Shown: in pieces, positions 34,596 through 45,088 of the stretch
How positions within the stretch are numbered: position 1 is the first letter of the stretch
Layout: each line of letters begins with the position of its first letter
Assembly (NCBI RefSeq): GCF_000371785.1
Contig: NZ_AQUI01000002.1
Span: forward strand, 4,637,352-4,701,351
Reading direction: 5' to 3'
DNA from: Actinopolyspora halophila DSM 43834
GTDB lineage: Bacteria > Actinomycetota > Actinomycetes > Mycobacteriales > Pseudonocardiaceae
Length of the DNA: 64,000 nt
The notes under the pieces: generated by a model
Seen by the model: only the letters and a program-made list of their open reading frames with translations
The model's database searches: none
What the model was told of the DNA's origin: nothing
Translations under genes and position numbers: made by a program

Positions 34596-34775
34596 GCTCT
34601 GTTGCTCCGTGGCGGTGGGGAGTGGGGCGCTCAGTGTGCACTCCTGACGACGGCCTGAGGGTTCCGCTTGATGTCACACGCAGACTAAGCGCCCTGTTCA
34701 CGATCCTCACAGGCAGGTCCCCACCCGAGTGGTGTGCCCCTCAGCACTCTCCGTGTTCCGGTGTCCGCGAGCCCC

Positions 34776-36296
34776 TCAGCCGGAGCGGGACTCGGAAGTG
34801 GCAGCCACGTCGTATGAACCTTCTTCGTTCTCTTCGGAGGGAACTTCCCCGCCCACGCCCACCGGAACGGTCTCCCCGGACTCCGGCACGCCCGCTCCGT
34901 CGGTTTCCTCGACCACCTGCTCCGCCCCCGAAACCTCCACTTCGGCGGGGTCCGCTTCGGCAGGTTCCTCGGTCTCCGCCGACTCCTCCACCGGCTCCGG
35001 TTCCTCGACGGAATCCGGCACCGACTCCGACTCCGCGGAACCGCCCCGTTCCGCCTCCGAATCCGCTCGGGCAGACCCGACCGCGTCCTCCTCCCGGTCC
35101 TCGGCACGCCACACCCCGAGCAACCACACGACCGAGAAGCCCCCCAGCATCAACCATCCGGCCGTGGCCAGGGCCGCAGGCACGGGTCGCAGCTCGAAGG
35201 GGCCGTGAACCCCACCCAGGCCGCCCCCCGCCAGCAGGGCCAGCGACAGCACGAACAGCACCACCGGCACCGTCGCGAGAGCGAGCACGTGCATTCGTCC
35301 GTCCTCCCGCGCGGTGACCCGCCGACAGTGCGTCCCGAGCGCCACCCCGACGAGCACGGGCACCGCGAGCACCCCGACCAACCACCCGGGCGGGCTCTCC
35401 TCCGGCAGCACACCGAACAGCGGCAGCACCGGAAGCGGATCCGGCAACGCCCCCCCGAACGGGGTGAACGTGGTCCCGCCCATCGTGAAACCCGCTCCGG
35501 TGGCGAAGGACCAACCACCGACGACCACGTTCGGCAAGTACAGCACCGCGAGCAGGGAAGCGCCCACGCCCGCTCCCGCGCTGCCCAGTTCGGCCGAACG
35601 TGCCTGCAGCTCGGGCAGGCTCGCGCAGAAGGCGCCCAGGAACACGATCGCTCCCGCGGCGATCACCAGGGCGGAGGCCAGCACCCCCGCGCGCAGGGCC
35701 AGCCACATCGGGCGGGACAGGCGTTGCCACAGCAGGTAGAGAACCCCACATCTGTCCACAGTGCCCACGAAAGCCGCGAAAGCGGCCGTCGAACCGCAGT
35801 TGACGAAAGCCCGCCACGGTGCGGCGCGCACCGGTGAACCGTCGGTGGCGAGCAGCAGGGCGAACGACATCCCGAGCAACGCGTGGGACAGCCCCATCAC
35901 GATAATCACGGGCAGCAGCTGCTCCGGCTTGCGCAGTCGTGCCCGCCGCGCCACCTTCGCCGCGGACCACGCGATCAGCGTCGCCGCCAGCACGGTGGGC
36001 AGCAGCGGCAGCGCCGTCAGGGGCGCCCCCTGGACGTGCAGGGGGACCTGGAAAACGGTCAGCCACCCCGGAACGGCGGCCGCGAGCACACCGGACCAGG
36101 CGAGCTCGGCCCGCGGGGAACTGCCCACGACGCAGGAGAGCAACGCGGCCACGCCAAGGTAACCGGACACCAGAACCAGGACGGACGCCAACAGCGTCTC
36201 GCGGCTCGCGCGTACCCACTGCCGGGTGGTGTAGGACTCGGCAGCGTCGATCTGAGCGGAATCGAGTGCCGTCACACGATCGAAGGTGTCAGCCAC
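34776..36296 (-). CDS. DUF6350 polytopic membrane protein
   Basis: About 506 aa, start taken at GTG 36296 (GTG 36329 also possible; neither has a clear ribosome binding site). About ten membrane helices occupy residues 35-410, for example SVLVLVSGYLGVAALLSCVVG, VIIVMGLSHALLGMSFALLLA and VLYLPNVVVGGWSFATGAGFTMGGTTFTPFGG; the last is a hallmark of the DUF6350/PerM-like family linked to cell division in actinobacteria. The C-terminal 110 residues are a very acidic Glu/Ser/Pro tail. Its position upstream of purN-purH on the same strand is usual. Confidence 0.82.
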   Translation of the reverse strand: MADTFDRVTALDSAQIDAAESYTTRQWVRASRETLLASVLVLVSGYLGVAALLSCVVGSSPRAELAWSGVLAAAVPGWLTVFQVPLHVQGAPLTALPLLPTVLAATLIAWSAAKVARRARLRKPEQLLPVIIVMGLSHALLGMSFALLLATDGSPVRAAPWRAFVNCGSTAAFAAFVGTVDRCGVLYLLWQRLSRPMWLALRAGVLASALVIAAGAIVFLGAFCASLPELQARSAELGSAGAGVGASLLAVLYLPNVVVGGWSFATGAGFTMGGTTFTPFGGALPDPLPVLPLFGVLPEESPPGWLVGVLAVPVLVGVALGTHCRRVTAREDGRMHVLALATVPVVLFVLSLALLAGGGLGGVHGPFELRPVPAALATAGWLMLGGFSVVWLLGVWRAEDREEDAVGSARADSEAERGGSAESESVPDSVEEPEPVEESAETEEPAEADPAEVEVSGAEQVVEETDGAGVPESGETVPVGVGGEVPSEENEEGSYDVAATSESRSG

Positions 36297-36445
36297 ACAT
36301 CGAACGCTGGCGACGACGCGCCGTCGCACCCCCCGAAAGGGTGATCACGGAGTCGTGGGGCCCACCCACCCCGCTCGACGCTCGATCGGAAACCACCCGT
36401 GCGACGACCACGACCGGTCGCCGCACGGCACGAACCCGGGATTCC

Positions 36446-37363
36446 TCAGTTCGGAGGCTGCTGACCGGGATGGGGCATCTGCTGAGTGCCCTGCGGACCT
36501 CCCTGTGGGGCCCCCTGCTGTCCCTGCTGCTCCTGGGAGGACTGCTGGTCGTAGGGATTCGGCCTGGCGTAGGGGTTCTGCTGACCCCCCTGGTGGGGCT
36601 GTTGGGCGAACGAGCCGGGCTGTGCGTACTCCTGCGGTTGAGCCTGCGGCTGGCCCTGCGGTTGAGCCTGCGGCTGGCCCTGCGGTTGAGCCTGCGGCTG
36701 CGCGGGCTGGGGCTGTCCGAACTGTCCGGGCTGGGCCACGCCCTGTCCGGTTCCCGGGACGAAGCCACCCGACTGGGGGCTCCAACCGCCCTGCTGCTGC
36801 GGTGCTCCCTGCTGTTGCGGCGCCCCTGGCTGGGCCGGGTACGGGCCGCTCTGCGAATTCCAACCACCCTGCTGGGGCTGTCCAGGTTGCCCGGCCGGAC
36901 CGGGGTGCGCCACCTGCTGGGTGGCCCCTCCGCCCGTAGCGGGGGGTGTGAGGATCCGGTACTCGAACAACAGCAGCCCCACCACGGCCACCGCCTGCAG
37001 CAGGACCAGCAGCATCAGCACGATGGCGGCGGCTCCACCGGTCGTACCGGGAACGTCGGAGGTCCCCACGAGAACGACCTGCTGCAACATCGACAACGCC
37101 GCGTACACCGCGAGCGGAACCATCGCGACGGTCGAGCTCGGGACCCGTGGGAGCAACCACATCCCGGCCAGCGCGGCAGTGCCGATCACGGCGAGTCCGG
37201 ACACACCGGTCATCGCGTTGGCCGCCGAACCGAAGAATCCGACGAACCAGCTGATCAGACCGAGTGCTGCCGTGGCGAGCGCGAGGATCGACTTCGCGTC
37301 CAGCTCGAATTTCGCCCGCTCCGCCGCGGCGGGTTGCTGGGGGGGTGGGTAGGGGGCGGGCAT
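36446..37363 (-). CDS. DUF5336 membrane protein with Gln/Pro-rich tail
   Basis: 305 aa from ATG 37363, 5 bases after GGAG. Residues about 20-150 hold four membrane helices (ILALATAALGLISWFVGFF, AVIGTAALAGMWLLP, VPLAVYAALSMLQQVVLV, IVLMLLVLLQAVAVVGLLLF), matching DUF5336, the mycobacterial 34-kDa antigen homologue family. The remaining 150 residues are a low-complexity Gln/Pro/Gly tail with tandem repeats. It sits between sucD and the DUF6350 gene, all on the minus strand. Confidence 0.85.
   Translation of the reverse strand: MPAPYPPPQQPAAAERAKFELDAKSILALATAALGLISWFVGFFGSAANAMTGVSGLAVIGTAALAGMWLLPRVPSSTVAMVPLAVYAALSMLQQVVLVGTSDVPGTTGGAAAIVLMLLVLLQAVAVVGLLLFEYRILTPPATGGGATQQVAHPGPAGQPGQPQQGGWNSQSGPYPAQPGAPQQQGAPQQQGGWSPQSGGFVPGTGQGVAQPGQFGQPQPAQPQAQPQGQPQAQPQGQPQAQPQEYAQPGSFAQQPHQGGQQNPYARPNPYDQQSSQEQQGQQGAPQGGPQGTQQMPHPGQQPPN
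36632..36703. repeat. 24-bp tandem repeat inside the DUF5336 gene
   Basis: Three nearly exact copies of a 24-bp unit encode three copies of QPQAQPQG in the protein tail. Such units vary in number by slippage. Confidence 0.8.
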
Positions 37364-37588
37364 GGGAACTCCATCCTGACCGGAGGATCGTTTGACAGCG
37401 GCTCGGCGGTCATTCGTTCGTGGGGGCGCCGGAACCTCGATCACGACGCTACCGAACCCGCGGGGACCGCGTCACAGGAATGCGATGGCCGAGGCGCTCC
37501 CGGCGAACGGCCCCCGCGACACGGAAACGCCGCCCGTCACACCCGCGTGCGGGCCGACGGACGGCGTGTCCGTACTACGGCGCGGTGC

Positions 37589-38473
37589 TCAGCCGTTGAT
37601 GATCGAACGCATCAACTTGGCGGTCGCGCTCGGCGTCTTGCCGACCTTGACCCCGGCTTCCTCCAGCGCCTCCTTCTTCGCGTCCGCGGTACCGGCGGAA
37701 CCGGAGACGATCGCACCGGCGTGCCCCATCGTCTTGCCCTCGGGGGCGGTGAAGCCCGCGACGTAGCCGACGACCGGCTTGCTGACGTTTGCCTTGATGT
37801 ACTCGGCAGCACGTTCCTCGGCGTCACCACCGATCTCACCGATCATGACGATCGCCTCGGTCTCCGGGTCCTGCTCGAAGGACCGCAGCGCGTCGATGTG
37901 GGTGGTCCCGATGACCGGGTCGCCTCCGATGCCGACACAGGTGGAGAAACCGATGTCACGCAGCTCGTACATCATCTGGTAGGTCAGGGTGCCGGACTTG
38001 GACACCAGACCGATCTTGCCGCCCGCCGTGATGTCGGCCGGGATGATGCCCGCGTTGGACCCGCCCGGCGAGATCACGCCGGGGCAGTTCGGACCGACGA
38101 TGCGGGTCCTGTTCCCGGTCGCGTTGGCGTGCGACCAGAAGTAGGCCGCGTCGTGCACCGGGATGCCCTCGGTGATCACCACGGCGAGACCGATCTCGGC
38201 GTCGATCGCCTCGATCACGGCTTCCTTGGCGAACTTGGGCGGCACGAACACCACGGAGACGTCGGCCCCCGTCTCGGCCATCGCCTCTTTGACGCTGCCG
38301 AAGACGGGCAGCTGGCTGCCCTCGATCTCGACGTTCTGCCCGGCCTTGCGGGCGTTCACACCGCCGACGATGTTCGTTCCGGAACGCAGCATCCGAGCAG
38401 TGTGCTTGGTGCCCTCGGAACCGGTGATCCCCTGGACGATGACCTTACTGTTTTCGTTGAGGAAGATTGACAC
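37589..38473 (-). CDS. sucD: Succinyl-CoA ligase, alpha subunit
   Basis: 294 aa from GTG 38473. CoA-binding Rossmann domain at the N-terminus ([28 protein letters not shown]), [19 protein letters not shown], and the phosphohistidine loop [23 protein letters not shown] with the active His. Starts 13 bp after sucC, forming the TCA-cycle enzyme that couples succinyl-CoA cleavage to NTP formation. Confidence 0.97.
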   Translation of the reverse strand: MSIFLNENSKVIVQGITGSEGTKHTARMLRSGTNIVGGVNARKAGQNVEIEGSQLPVFGSVKEAMAETGADVSVVFVPPKFAKEAVIEAIDAEIGLAVVITEGIPVHDAAYFWSHANATGNRTRIVGPNCPGVISPGGSNAGIIPADITAGGKIGLVSKSGTLTYQMMYELRDIGFSTCVGIGGDPVIGTTHIDALRSFEQDPETEAIVMIGEIGGDAEERAAEYIKANVSKPVVGYVAGFTAPEGKTMGHAGAIVSGSAGTADAKKEALEEAGVKVGKTPSATAKLMRSIING

Positions 38474-38486
38474 AGCAGCTCGCCCC

Positions 38487-39653
38487 TTATTCGCCCGCAG
38501 CCAGCTCGGCGGCCTTGTCGGCCGCGCCGTCCATGGTGTCGACCAATGTGACCAGCGGGTGGTCGGCCTCGGCCAGGATTCGCCTGCCCTCCTCGACGTT
38601 GTTGCCGTCGAGCCGGACCACCAGCGGTTTGGCCGCCTCGTCGCCGAGCATCCTCAGTGCCTGGACGATGCCGTTCGCGACCGCGTCACAGGCGGTGATG
38701 CCGCCGAAAACGTTGACGAAGACGGACTTCACGTCCGGATCACCGAGGATGACGTCCAGTCCGGCCGCCATGACGTCGGCGGAGGCTCCTCCGCCGATGT
38801 CGAGGAAGTTGGCGGGCTTGACGTCGTTGTGCTCGGCTCCCGCGTAAGCAACCACGTCCAGAGTGGACATCACAAGACCGGCACCGTTACCGATGATGCC
38901 GACCTCGCCGTCGAGCTTGACGTAGTTGAGGTCCTTGGCCTTGGCCTTGGCCTCCAGCGGGTCCTCGGCACCCTCGTCCACGTATTCGGACTGCTTGGGA
39001 TGCCGGAACGAGGCGTTGTCGTCGAGGGTGACCTTGCCATCGAGGGCGATGACCTTGCCCTGCGGATCCTTGACCAGCGGGTTGATCTCGAACAAGGTCG
39101 CGTCCTCGGCCACGAACGCCTCCCAGAGCTGGGCGACGATGGTGGTGACCTGATCGACGATTTCCGCCGGGAACTTGGCCGCCTCGACGATCTCGCGAGC
39201 CTTGGCCTCGTCCACACCGTGAACCGGATCGATCGGGACCCTGGCCAACGCATCGGGATTGTTGGCCGCGACCTCCTCGATCTCCACGCCTCCCTCGACC
39301 GAGGCCATCGCGAGGAAGTTGCGATTGGCACGGTCGAGCAGGAACGAGAGATAGTACTCGTCCGCGATGTCGGAGGCCTCGGTGACCAGCACTTGGCGCG
39401 TGGTGTGGCCCTTGATGTCTAGCCCGAGGATCGCCTCGGCCTTGGTTTCGGCCTCGGAAGGAGTCTCGGCCAGCTTGACACCGCCGGCTTTGCCTCGTCC
39501 ACCGGCTTTGACCTGGGCCTTGACGACCACGGGTCCGCCGATTTCTTCCGCGACTGCCTTGGCCCCGTTGGGATCATTGGCCACGGAGCCGGGCAGTGTC
39601 GGTATTCCGTGGGAAGCGAAGATCTCCTTCGCCTGGTATTCGTACAGGTCCAC
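38487..39653 (-). CDS. sucC: Succinyl-CoA ligase, beta subunit
   Basis: 388 aa. The start is GTG 39653 ([18 protein letters not shown]), 7 bases after AGGAGA; the open frame extends upstream but is not conserved. ATP-grasp motifs: [40 protein letters not shown], and the CoA-ligase domain [49 protein letters not shown]. First gene of the sucCD operon. Confidence 0.97.
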   Translation of the reverse strand: MDLYEYQAKEIFASHGIPTLPGSVANDPNGAKAVAEEIGGPVVVKAQVKAGGRGKAGGVKLAETPSEAETKAEAILGLDIKGHTTRQVLVTEASDIADEYYLSFLLDRANRNFLAMASVEGGVEIEEVAANNPDALARVPIDPVHGVDEAKAREIVEAAKFPAEIVDQVTTIVAQLWEAFVAEDATLFEINPLVKDPQGKVIALDGKVTLDDNASFRHPKQSEYVDEGAEDPLEAKAKAKDLNYVKLDGEVGIIGNGAGLVMSTLDVVAYAGAEHNDVKPANFLDIGGGASADVMAAGLDVILGDPDVKSVFVNVFGGITACDAVANGIVQALRMLGDEAAKPLVVRLDGNNVEEGRRILAEADHPLVTLVDTMDGAADKAAELAAGE

Positions 39654-39816
39654 GCGACTCTCCTGCGACGTCGGTGTCGGACTCCGGTAACCATATCGAC
39701 CTGCGAGAACGACAGAAGCAGCGCATACGGTGAACTCGCTCACCCCCGCCCGGGCGCGACCAGGCAATTCCCGCCGTACGGTGCTGCGGGAGCCGCACGG
39801 AGCGGTCAAGCTCACA

Positions 39817-41514
39817 TCAAGAACGGGAGCGCGCCGCCCGGATCGCCGCCCCGACGGCCAGCACGACACCGGCCAACGCGCACCACAGTCCCGCCCCGGG
39901 AGCGGATTCCGGCACCCCGGAGGACGTCAACGGAGCCTGCAGCGCACGCATCGACAGCACCAGCGCACATCCGGCCAACAACCCGGCGGCGCGCTCACCG
40001 CGCGCCAGGGGGACCAGCACCAGTGCCACCAGCACCGCCAGCACGGCACAGAGCAGCCCCCACGAGGCGATGCCGAACTCGGTCAGGATCCCGAGCGGGA
40101 CGTAGTCCGGCGCGGTCAGCACCGGGAGCGTGAAGGCCGCGATCGTGAGCAGCCCGAGCAGCACCGTGGGCGCGATCTGCGAACGGTCGGCGGTCGTTTC
40201 GCTCAGATCCACCTCGTCGCGCTCGATTCCACCCGCCAGTCCGGCGCAGCAGGCGGCCGCCCCGGACAGCAGGATCGCGGCGACCGTCAGCCACGTGCCG
40301 AAACCGAGCAGTTCGGCGCCGGTGGCCCGAGCCACGTGCAGCACGATGTCCAGGCTCGCGGCGCCCGCGAGAACGACGATCACCCATGCCACGGCCAGCG
40401 CGGGACGCGCCGCTCTGCCCCGGCGGAAGAGCAGGGCAGCACCGAGCAGCGCGAACACGCAGCCCGCGACCAGGAGCTGACGCAGGTTCACGTACTCGGC
40501 CAGTCCGGCCTCCCCGTCGGCAGTACGCAGTTGCGGGGACAGTGCTGCCACGACCGCCAGTACTCCTCCGAGCATCGCCAGGATCCCGGCTGCCGTGGAA
40601 AGCCTGTCGAGACCGGGCAGCTCGATTTCCCCGGAGGCCGGCGCGCTGTCGACCACTCGCCCCGCGGGCAGGGCCAGCACCGCGAGGACGGCCACGGCCA
40701 CCAGCTCGAAGATCGCCCCCCAGCCGATCGACAGCTCCGAGCGGAACAGCACGGCTCCGAGCACTGGGACGGTCGTTCCCGCGAGGGCGGCCGCCAAACC
40801 GAGCAGTCCACCTCGCGCGGTGTCCGCGTCCACCGAGCTCACGGCGACCCCGGCGACGAGGACAACGGTGATCGCCAGCAGCAGGTCCCCCGCGAACACC
40901 GGTACGGAGGCGCCAGGGCCTCCCCCGGTGAGCACGAAGGGATCGGTGGAGACGAAACGGGTGAGCAGGGCACCGATCGCGCCAAGTACCGCGGTGCACA
41001 GCACCCCGGCCAGCAGCCCCTGCCTCCTGCCCACGGGACTGCGCTCGCCCGTGCCCGCCGGGGCGGCTCGAGCGGCCCAGGCGAGGACGCCCGCGCCTCC
41101 GACCAGCACGTGTCCGGCCGACAACAGCCAGGCACCGCTCGACGGGGTCAGTGGGCGGAGGCTCTCGCGCAGGAACAAGGCGGGGTCGGTTACCAGGCCG
41201 GGATCGACCAGCAGTTGGACGTCGTCCAGCAGCGCGCTCGGTGCGAGCGCCCCCGCGGCGAGCAGCACGGCGCGTGCCGCCGCGGGACGGCTCGCGCCGA
41301 GGAAGAACGCGGACAGCGCGGGAGGGAGCAGGCCGAGCAGCAACAGCACCGGCCAGGAGGGATAGGCGGCGGAAACCGACGGCGAGACCACACCGAGCAG
41401 CGGAGCCGCACCGATGCACAGGGCCGCCACCGCGGCGATCCCGGAAGCCGTCCGGAGAAGCCGCGACGCGCGGTTCCCCGAACCGGTGGCCGCACTGTCC
41501 GAAGTGGCCTTCAT
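39817..41514 (-). CDS. Large polytopic membrane protein of unknown function
   Basis: 565 aa from ATG 41514, with about 14 hydrophobic helices spread over the whole length and only short loops (examples [69 protein letters not shown]). No catalytic motif is recognisable. Its position between sucC and a secreted M23 peptidase is seen in related actinobacteria, but its function is unknown. Confidence 0.78.
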   Translation of the reverse strand: MKATSDSAATGSGNRASRLLRTASGIAAVAALCIGAAPLLGVVSPSVSAAYPSWPVLLLLGLLPPALSAFFLGASRPAAARAVLLAAGALAPSALLDDVQLLVDPGLVTDPALFLRESLRPLTPSSGAWLLSAGHVLVGGAGVLAWAARAAPAGTGERSPVGRRQGLLAGVLCTAVLGAIGALLTRFVSTDPFVLTGGGPGASVPVFAGDLLLAITVVLVAGVAVSSVDADTARGGLLGLAAALAGTTVPVLGAVLFRSELSIGWGAIFELVAVAVLAVLALPAGRVVDSAPASGEIELPGLDRLSTAAGILAMLGGVLAVVAALSPQLRTADGEAGLAEYVNLRQLLVAGCVFALLGAALLFRRGRAARPALAVAWVIVVLAGAASLDIVLHVARATGAELLGFGTWLTVAAILLSGAAACCAGLAGGIERDEVDLSETTADRSQIAPTVLLGLLTIAAFTLPVLTAPDYVPLGILTEFGIASWGLLCAVLAVLVALVLVPLARGERAAGLLAGCALVLSMRALQAPLTSSGVPESAPGAGLWCALAGVVLAVGAAIRAARSRS

Positions 41515-42173
41515 GTCCGATTTTCCGGGTCGACCGGATCCGACCGCGGCACCGGGATCGGCTCCGGGGTCTTGACCGGAACGGGCATTCACGGCATCGA
41601 CGCTAACAACCTCGAAGAACCCGACCGGGCGCGCCCCGACGCCCTGCGGAGCGCACCGCACCCCGAAATCATCTCTTCGAGCGAAGGGTTTTCAGCACCC
41701 CACACGAACGTGAGACACACAGCGCACCGATTGAACACTTTACGTGTGCATCGTTATCGAACCATCACCCGGACATGCCAACGACCACACCGAACAGCGA
41801 CAACACCGAGTGGTGACTTGAGTCACTTTTCAGGACAGTCGCTCAACCTCGACCTGCTCGGGACGATCACAGCCGACATACTATTTGGACAGTTCTGCCA
41901 TCGCGGGAAAAACGCAGGGAAGACCACGTTCGAACCGCGGGCGAGCACAACGGAAAAACCGCTCCCTCGCGGCCGGCGAAGCGGTGTTCTTCCCGTGTGA
42001 CGAGCAGAGCGGATTCGATCGGGATTTGCCCCTAGGGGACTCCCTTGGTTAATGTCCCGACGTCCGTTGTCACAGTCAGATCACGAACAGGGACAAACAC
42101 CGGTTACCCCGACCGGACCGGGTCTCCCCAACCCGGCCCTGTGGTCCGGCTCCCCGAGACGGAAGGTCAAGCA
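41515..42173. other. Divergent promoter region, no gene seen
   Basis: 660 bp between the membrane protein and the M23 peptidase genes. It contains an AT-richer stretch (41680-41900), a palindrome with arms GTGACT (41813-41818) and AGTCAC (41821-41826), and CCCCTAGGGG at 42029-42038, 135 bp upstream of the peptidase start. I looked for a ydaO-type c-di-AMP riboswitch, common before actinobacterial cell-wall hydrolases, and did not find its conserved blocks. Confidence 0.45.
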
Positions 42174-43025
42174 TTGACTCGACACCGCTCCCCCGGCGGT
42201 CAAGAAAACGCCCCGGTACAACAGCACGATTCGGGCGAGGAGTCCACACCGGACCGAGCACGCAAGCACCGCCCCCCGACGCCTTCCTCGGTGCTGCGCG
42301 GACGAATCGTCGTCGCGGCCGTCGCGGCGGGCGCCTTCGCGGCCGCCGGACAGGCGATGGCCGCCGAACAGGACCAGTCCGATTCCCAGCAGGACGACTC
42401 CACCCCACTGGCTTCCAGCCAGGAAGCCGCCGCCTCGTTGGGAACCGCCACCGAGGAGAGCAACACCGGGACCAAGGGCTCGGACGGCGCGAGCGCGGGC
42501 GTCGGTGGTGCCGCACCTTCCCCCGAGGTGCTGCCCATGGCACGCACCACCAACACCGACGACGAAGTCCGCAAGATAGCCAAGAGCCAGCGCGTCGAGC
42601 GCGCCCGTGAAGCGGCCATCCGCGAGGCACGGCAACCCGACTACGTCTCTCCCGCGGAGGGCACATTCACCTCCGGCTTCGGCGGACGCTGGGGAACCAC
42701 CCACTACGGCATCGACATCGCCAACGGCAAGGGCACCCAAATCTCCTCCGTCGCCGAGGGAACTGTGCTCGAAGCCGGTCCCGCGAGCGGCTTCGGCCTC
42801 TGGGTTCGGGTGCAGCACACGGACGGCACCATCACCGTCTACGGCCACCTGCACAGCATCACCGTGCAGGAGGGCGAGAAGGTGGAAGCCGGCGACCAGA
42901 TCGCCACCATGGGCAATCGCGGCTTCTCCACGGGAACGCATCTGCACTTCGAGGTGTGGAACCAGGGCGGCAAGAAGATCAACCCACTTCCCTGGCTCAA
43001 CGCCCGCGGCGTCAGCCTCACCTGA
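42174..43025 (+). CDS. Secreted M23-family peptidoglycan peptidase
   Basis: 283 aa; start taken at TTG 42174, 7 bases after GGAAGG, although an in-frame ATG at 42045 exists. A basic N-terminus and hydrophobic helix (VVAAVAAGAFAAAGQAMA, about residues 45-65) act as signal or anchor. A Ser/Gly-rich linker is followed by a LytM/M23 domain: GFGGRWGTTHYGIDIA (zinc His and Asp), YGHLHSI and GTHLHFEVW (HxH). It should cleave cross-linking peptides in the wall during growth or division. Confidence 0.9.
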   Translation: MTRHRSPGGQENAPVQQHDSGEESTPDRARKHRPPTPSSVLRGRIVVAAVAAGAFAAAGQAMAAEQDQSDSQQDDSTPLASSQEAAASLGTATEESNTGTKGSDGASAGVGGAAPSPEVLPMARTTNTDDEVRKIAKSQRVERAREAAIREARQPDYVSPAEGTFTSGFGGRWGTTHYGIDIANGKGTQISSVAEGTVLEAGPASGFGLWVRVQHTDGTITVYGHLHSITVQEGEKVEAGDQIATMGNRGFSTGTHLHFEVWNQGGKKINPLPWLNARGVSLT

Positions 43026-43127
43026 TTGGAGGGTCGGTAGCTCGGTTTGCGTGCGTGGTTCCGTGGGGGAACCTCGGTCGGCGCCCGGCTGCGGGAGCGC
43101 GCCCATCGAGTAGCCACCTACGCCACG

Positions 43128-43220
43128 GGTTCTCTCGTGGTGCTCTCGCAGGCAAGGCCCGACGTTGTGTAGGCCGCTACCCGATGTCGGGGCACCCGCT
43201 CACGGGACCGCGAGAGGGTC
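43128..43220. repeat. Structured intergenic repeat, copy 3
   Basis: Left arm GGTTCTCTCGTGGTGCTCTCGC (shared with copy 2b; 43128-43149) and right arm CGCGAGAGGGTCC (43209-43221); inner stem CCCGAC (43158-43163)/GTCGGG (43186-43191), extended by a G-U and a T-A pair; apex GTAGGCCGCTAC identical to copy 2b. The outer stem is partly eroded. It fills the convergent gap between the M23 and GbsR-type genes. Confidence 0.75.
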
Positions 43221-43259
43221 CGCCGCCCGCACCGCCGCGCAAACCGAGCCGACGAACCC

Positions 43260-43745
43260 TTATCCCTGAGCGCGCCACTTCTCCATCAACTTGGGTAGTT
43301 CGGTGCGCAGGAACTCGAAGAAACGACGCGTCTCGTCCAGCCTGCTTCCGGCGGCCGTCTCCGCCCCGAGCGCGGAAACGCCCTCCCGCAGAGTGCTCTC
43401 CCAGCTCAGGAACTGCTCGTCGCGCTGCGCGAACGCCTCGTACCACATGTCGTCGCGAACACGGTAGTGATCACGCCTGCTGCCCGGTTCGCGTTCCCGC
43501 ACGACCAGCCCCACCTGGATCAGGTAACGCACGGCTCCGGAAACCGCCGCCGCGCTGACCTGCAGGGAACGGGCGAGTTCTGCCGCCGTGCAGGATCCCT
43601 CGTCCGTTGCGAGCAGACGCACGAACACCCGCGCGGCCATGCGGGGGAACCCGGCCTCGCTGAAGTCCAGGGCGAAGCGCTCGACGAAGCGAGCCACCGC
43701 CTGCTCGTCACGCCCCTGCGCGGGGTTCGGCGTTGTCTCGGGCAT
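43260..43745 (-). CDS. GbsR/MarR-type transcriptional regulator
   Basis: 161 aa. Winged helix: FPRMAARVFVRLLATDEGSCTAAELARSLQVSAAAVSGAVRYLIQVGLVVREREPGSRRDHYRVRDDMW (given for position, residues about 33-100). The pattern MPRMAARVF-x-x-L and the later DDMWYEAFAQRDEQF are typical of actinobacterial GbsR-like MarR proteins beside ABC exporters. It diverges from an ABC-2 operon and both promoters carry the same 16-bp inverted repeat, so it very likely represses itself and the exporter. Confidence 0.87.
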   Translation of the reverse strand: MPETTPNPAQGRDEQAVARFVERFALDFSEAGFPRMAARVFVRLLATDEGSCTAAELARSLQVSAAAVSGAVRYLIQVGLVVREREPGSRRDHYRVRDDMWYEAFAQRDEQFLSWESTLREGVSALGAETAAGSRLDETRRFFEFLRTELPKLMEKWRAQG

Positions 43746-43804
43746 CCGGACCTCCCGCAGTGCTCGCTCGCCGCCCCGGCAGCTGTTTTACACGTTTGCC
43801 AAAG

Positions 43805-43820
43805 TTCACTGCTTTGTGAA
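43805..43820. promoter_or_regulatory. GbsR operator at its own promoter
   Basis: TTCAC-N6-GTGAA. It lies just downstream of a minus-strand TATACT -10 box (within 43821-43833), where a bound repressor would block the regulator's own transcription. Confidence 0.75.
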
Positions 43821-43916
43821 AACAGTATAACTCAGCAGCGGATGAGCGCGGGCGGCCATCCGAGCTCGGCCGGACGAACGCGGGACACGGCACGCCGTCC
43901 ACCTGTGTTCATACTA

Positions 43917-43932
43917 TTCACGAAATTGTGAA
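43917..43932. promoter_or_regulatory. GbsR operator at the ABC exporter promoter
   Basis: TTCAC-N6-GTGAA again, with the same spacer length as the other site. It overlaps a -35-like TTCACG at 43917-43922; a TATCAT -10 box at 43940-43945 is 17 bp downstream. Confidence 0.75.
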
Positions 43933-44161
43933 ACTTGTGTATCATCCGAACAGTGATACCTGAGGTCGCCGCAGCCACTCGGGTGGGACACCCCGGAACC
44001 GGGCTCTACTCGTCCCGTGCGGGAGCACGCACGGCGGACCCCGATCCGCCCGCAGGCGCAACTCCACCACGTCAACGGCCCGAGACGTGTGCTGAACGAA
44101 CGTGGGAACGAAGCGCCGACACGCGAACGATCTCCCGAACGGGTATCCCGGAGGAATCGAC

Positions 44162-45088
44162 ATGAATTCCGAAACCCCAGCCATCTCCGTCTCCGGACTG
44201 ACCAAGAGCTTCGGAGCGACCAAAGCGCTCGACGGACTCGAACTCGAGGTACGTCCCGGGGAGGTCCACGGCTTCCTCGGCCCCAACGGAGCGGGCAAGA
44301 CGACCACGATCAGGATCCTGCTCGGTCTGCTCCGAGCCGACTCGGGACGCGCTGGCCTGCTCGGCGGCGATCCCTGGAGCGACGCCACCGAACTGCACCG
44401 CCGGATCGCCTACGTCCCCGGCGACGTGACCCTCTGGCCGAACCTTTCCGGCGGCGAGGTCATGGACCTGCTCGGACGGCTGCGCGGCGGAATCGACTCC
44501 CGGCGCAGAGCCGACCTGCTCGAACGGTTCGACCTCGACCCGCGCAAGAAGGCACGCACCTACTCGAAGGGCAACAGGCAGAAGGTCGGACTGGTCGCCG
44601 CCCTGGCATCCGAGTGCGAACTGCTGATCCTGGACGAACCGACCTCGGGGCTGGACCCGCTGATGGAGGAGACCTTCCGCGAGTGCGTCCGCGAGCAGCA
44701 GCGGGAGGGACGCACGATCCTGCTGTCCAGCCACATCCTGTCCGAGGTCGAGGCGCTCTGCGACAGGGTGACGATCGTCCGCGCGGGCAGCACGGTGGAG
44801 TCCGGAACCCTGTCCGAACTGCGACACCTCACCCGCACCTCGGTCACCGCCGAGCTCTCCGCTCCCCCGAGCGGTCTGGAAGACCTCCCCGGCGTGCACG
44901 ACCTCGACGTCGACGGCACCCGGATCCGCTGCGAAGTGGACACCCCCGCGCTGGACGGGCTGCTGCGCCGACTCACCCGGGTCGGCGTGCACAACCTGAC
45001 CAGTCAGCCGCCCACCCTCGAGGAGCTGTTCCTGCGGCACTACGAGCAGGAGTCCGGAACCGCGACGCAGCAGGAGGTGCCCCGATGA
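44162..45088 (+). CDS. ABC exporter ATP-binding protein
   Basis: 308 aa from ATG 44162 with GGAGGA 7 bases upstream. Walker [13 protein letters not shown]-loop equivalent at [12 protein letters not shown], signature [15 protein letters not shown] (S-K-G-N variant of LSGGQ), Walker [13 protein letters not shown], and switch His in [13 protein letters not shown]. The C-terminal 80 residues ([12 protein letters not shown]) are the DrrA-type domain. It overlaps the permease start by 4 bp (ATGA), and with it forms a drug/antibiotic-type exporter controlled by the divergent GbsR-like protein. Confidence 0.93.
   Translation: MNSETPAISVSGLTKSFGATKALDGLELEVRPGEVHGFLGPNGAGKTTTIRILLGLLRADSGRAGLLGGDPWSDATELHRRIAYVPGDVTLWPNLSGGEVMDLLGRLRGGIDSRRRADLLERFDLDPRKKARTYSKGNRQKVGLVAALASECELLILDEPTSGLDPLMEETFRECVREQQREGRTILLSSHILSEVEALCDRVTIVRAGSTVESGTLSELRHLTRTSVTAELSAPPSGLEDLPGVHDLDVDGTRIRCEVDTPALDGLLRRLTRVGVHNLTSQPPTLEELFLRHYEQESGTATQQEVPR

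Noticed and set aside
34741-36219. 492-aa minus-strand ORF overlapping the DUF6350 gene
   Set aside because: It is an out-of-frame shadow: composition is Arg/Gly-rich, with no membrane helices or motifs, whereas the other frame gives a clear polytopic protein.
36632-36703. CRISPR-like array
   Set aside because: The three 24-bp units are directly adjacent without spacers and lie within a coding sequence, encoding QPQAQPQG.
42000-42173. ydaO-type c-di-AMP riboswitch before the M23 peptidase
   Set aside because: Expected from similar actinobacterial genes, but the conserved blocks of that riboswitch are not present; only a short palindrome CCCCTAGGGG is seen.
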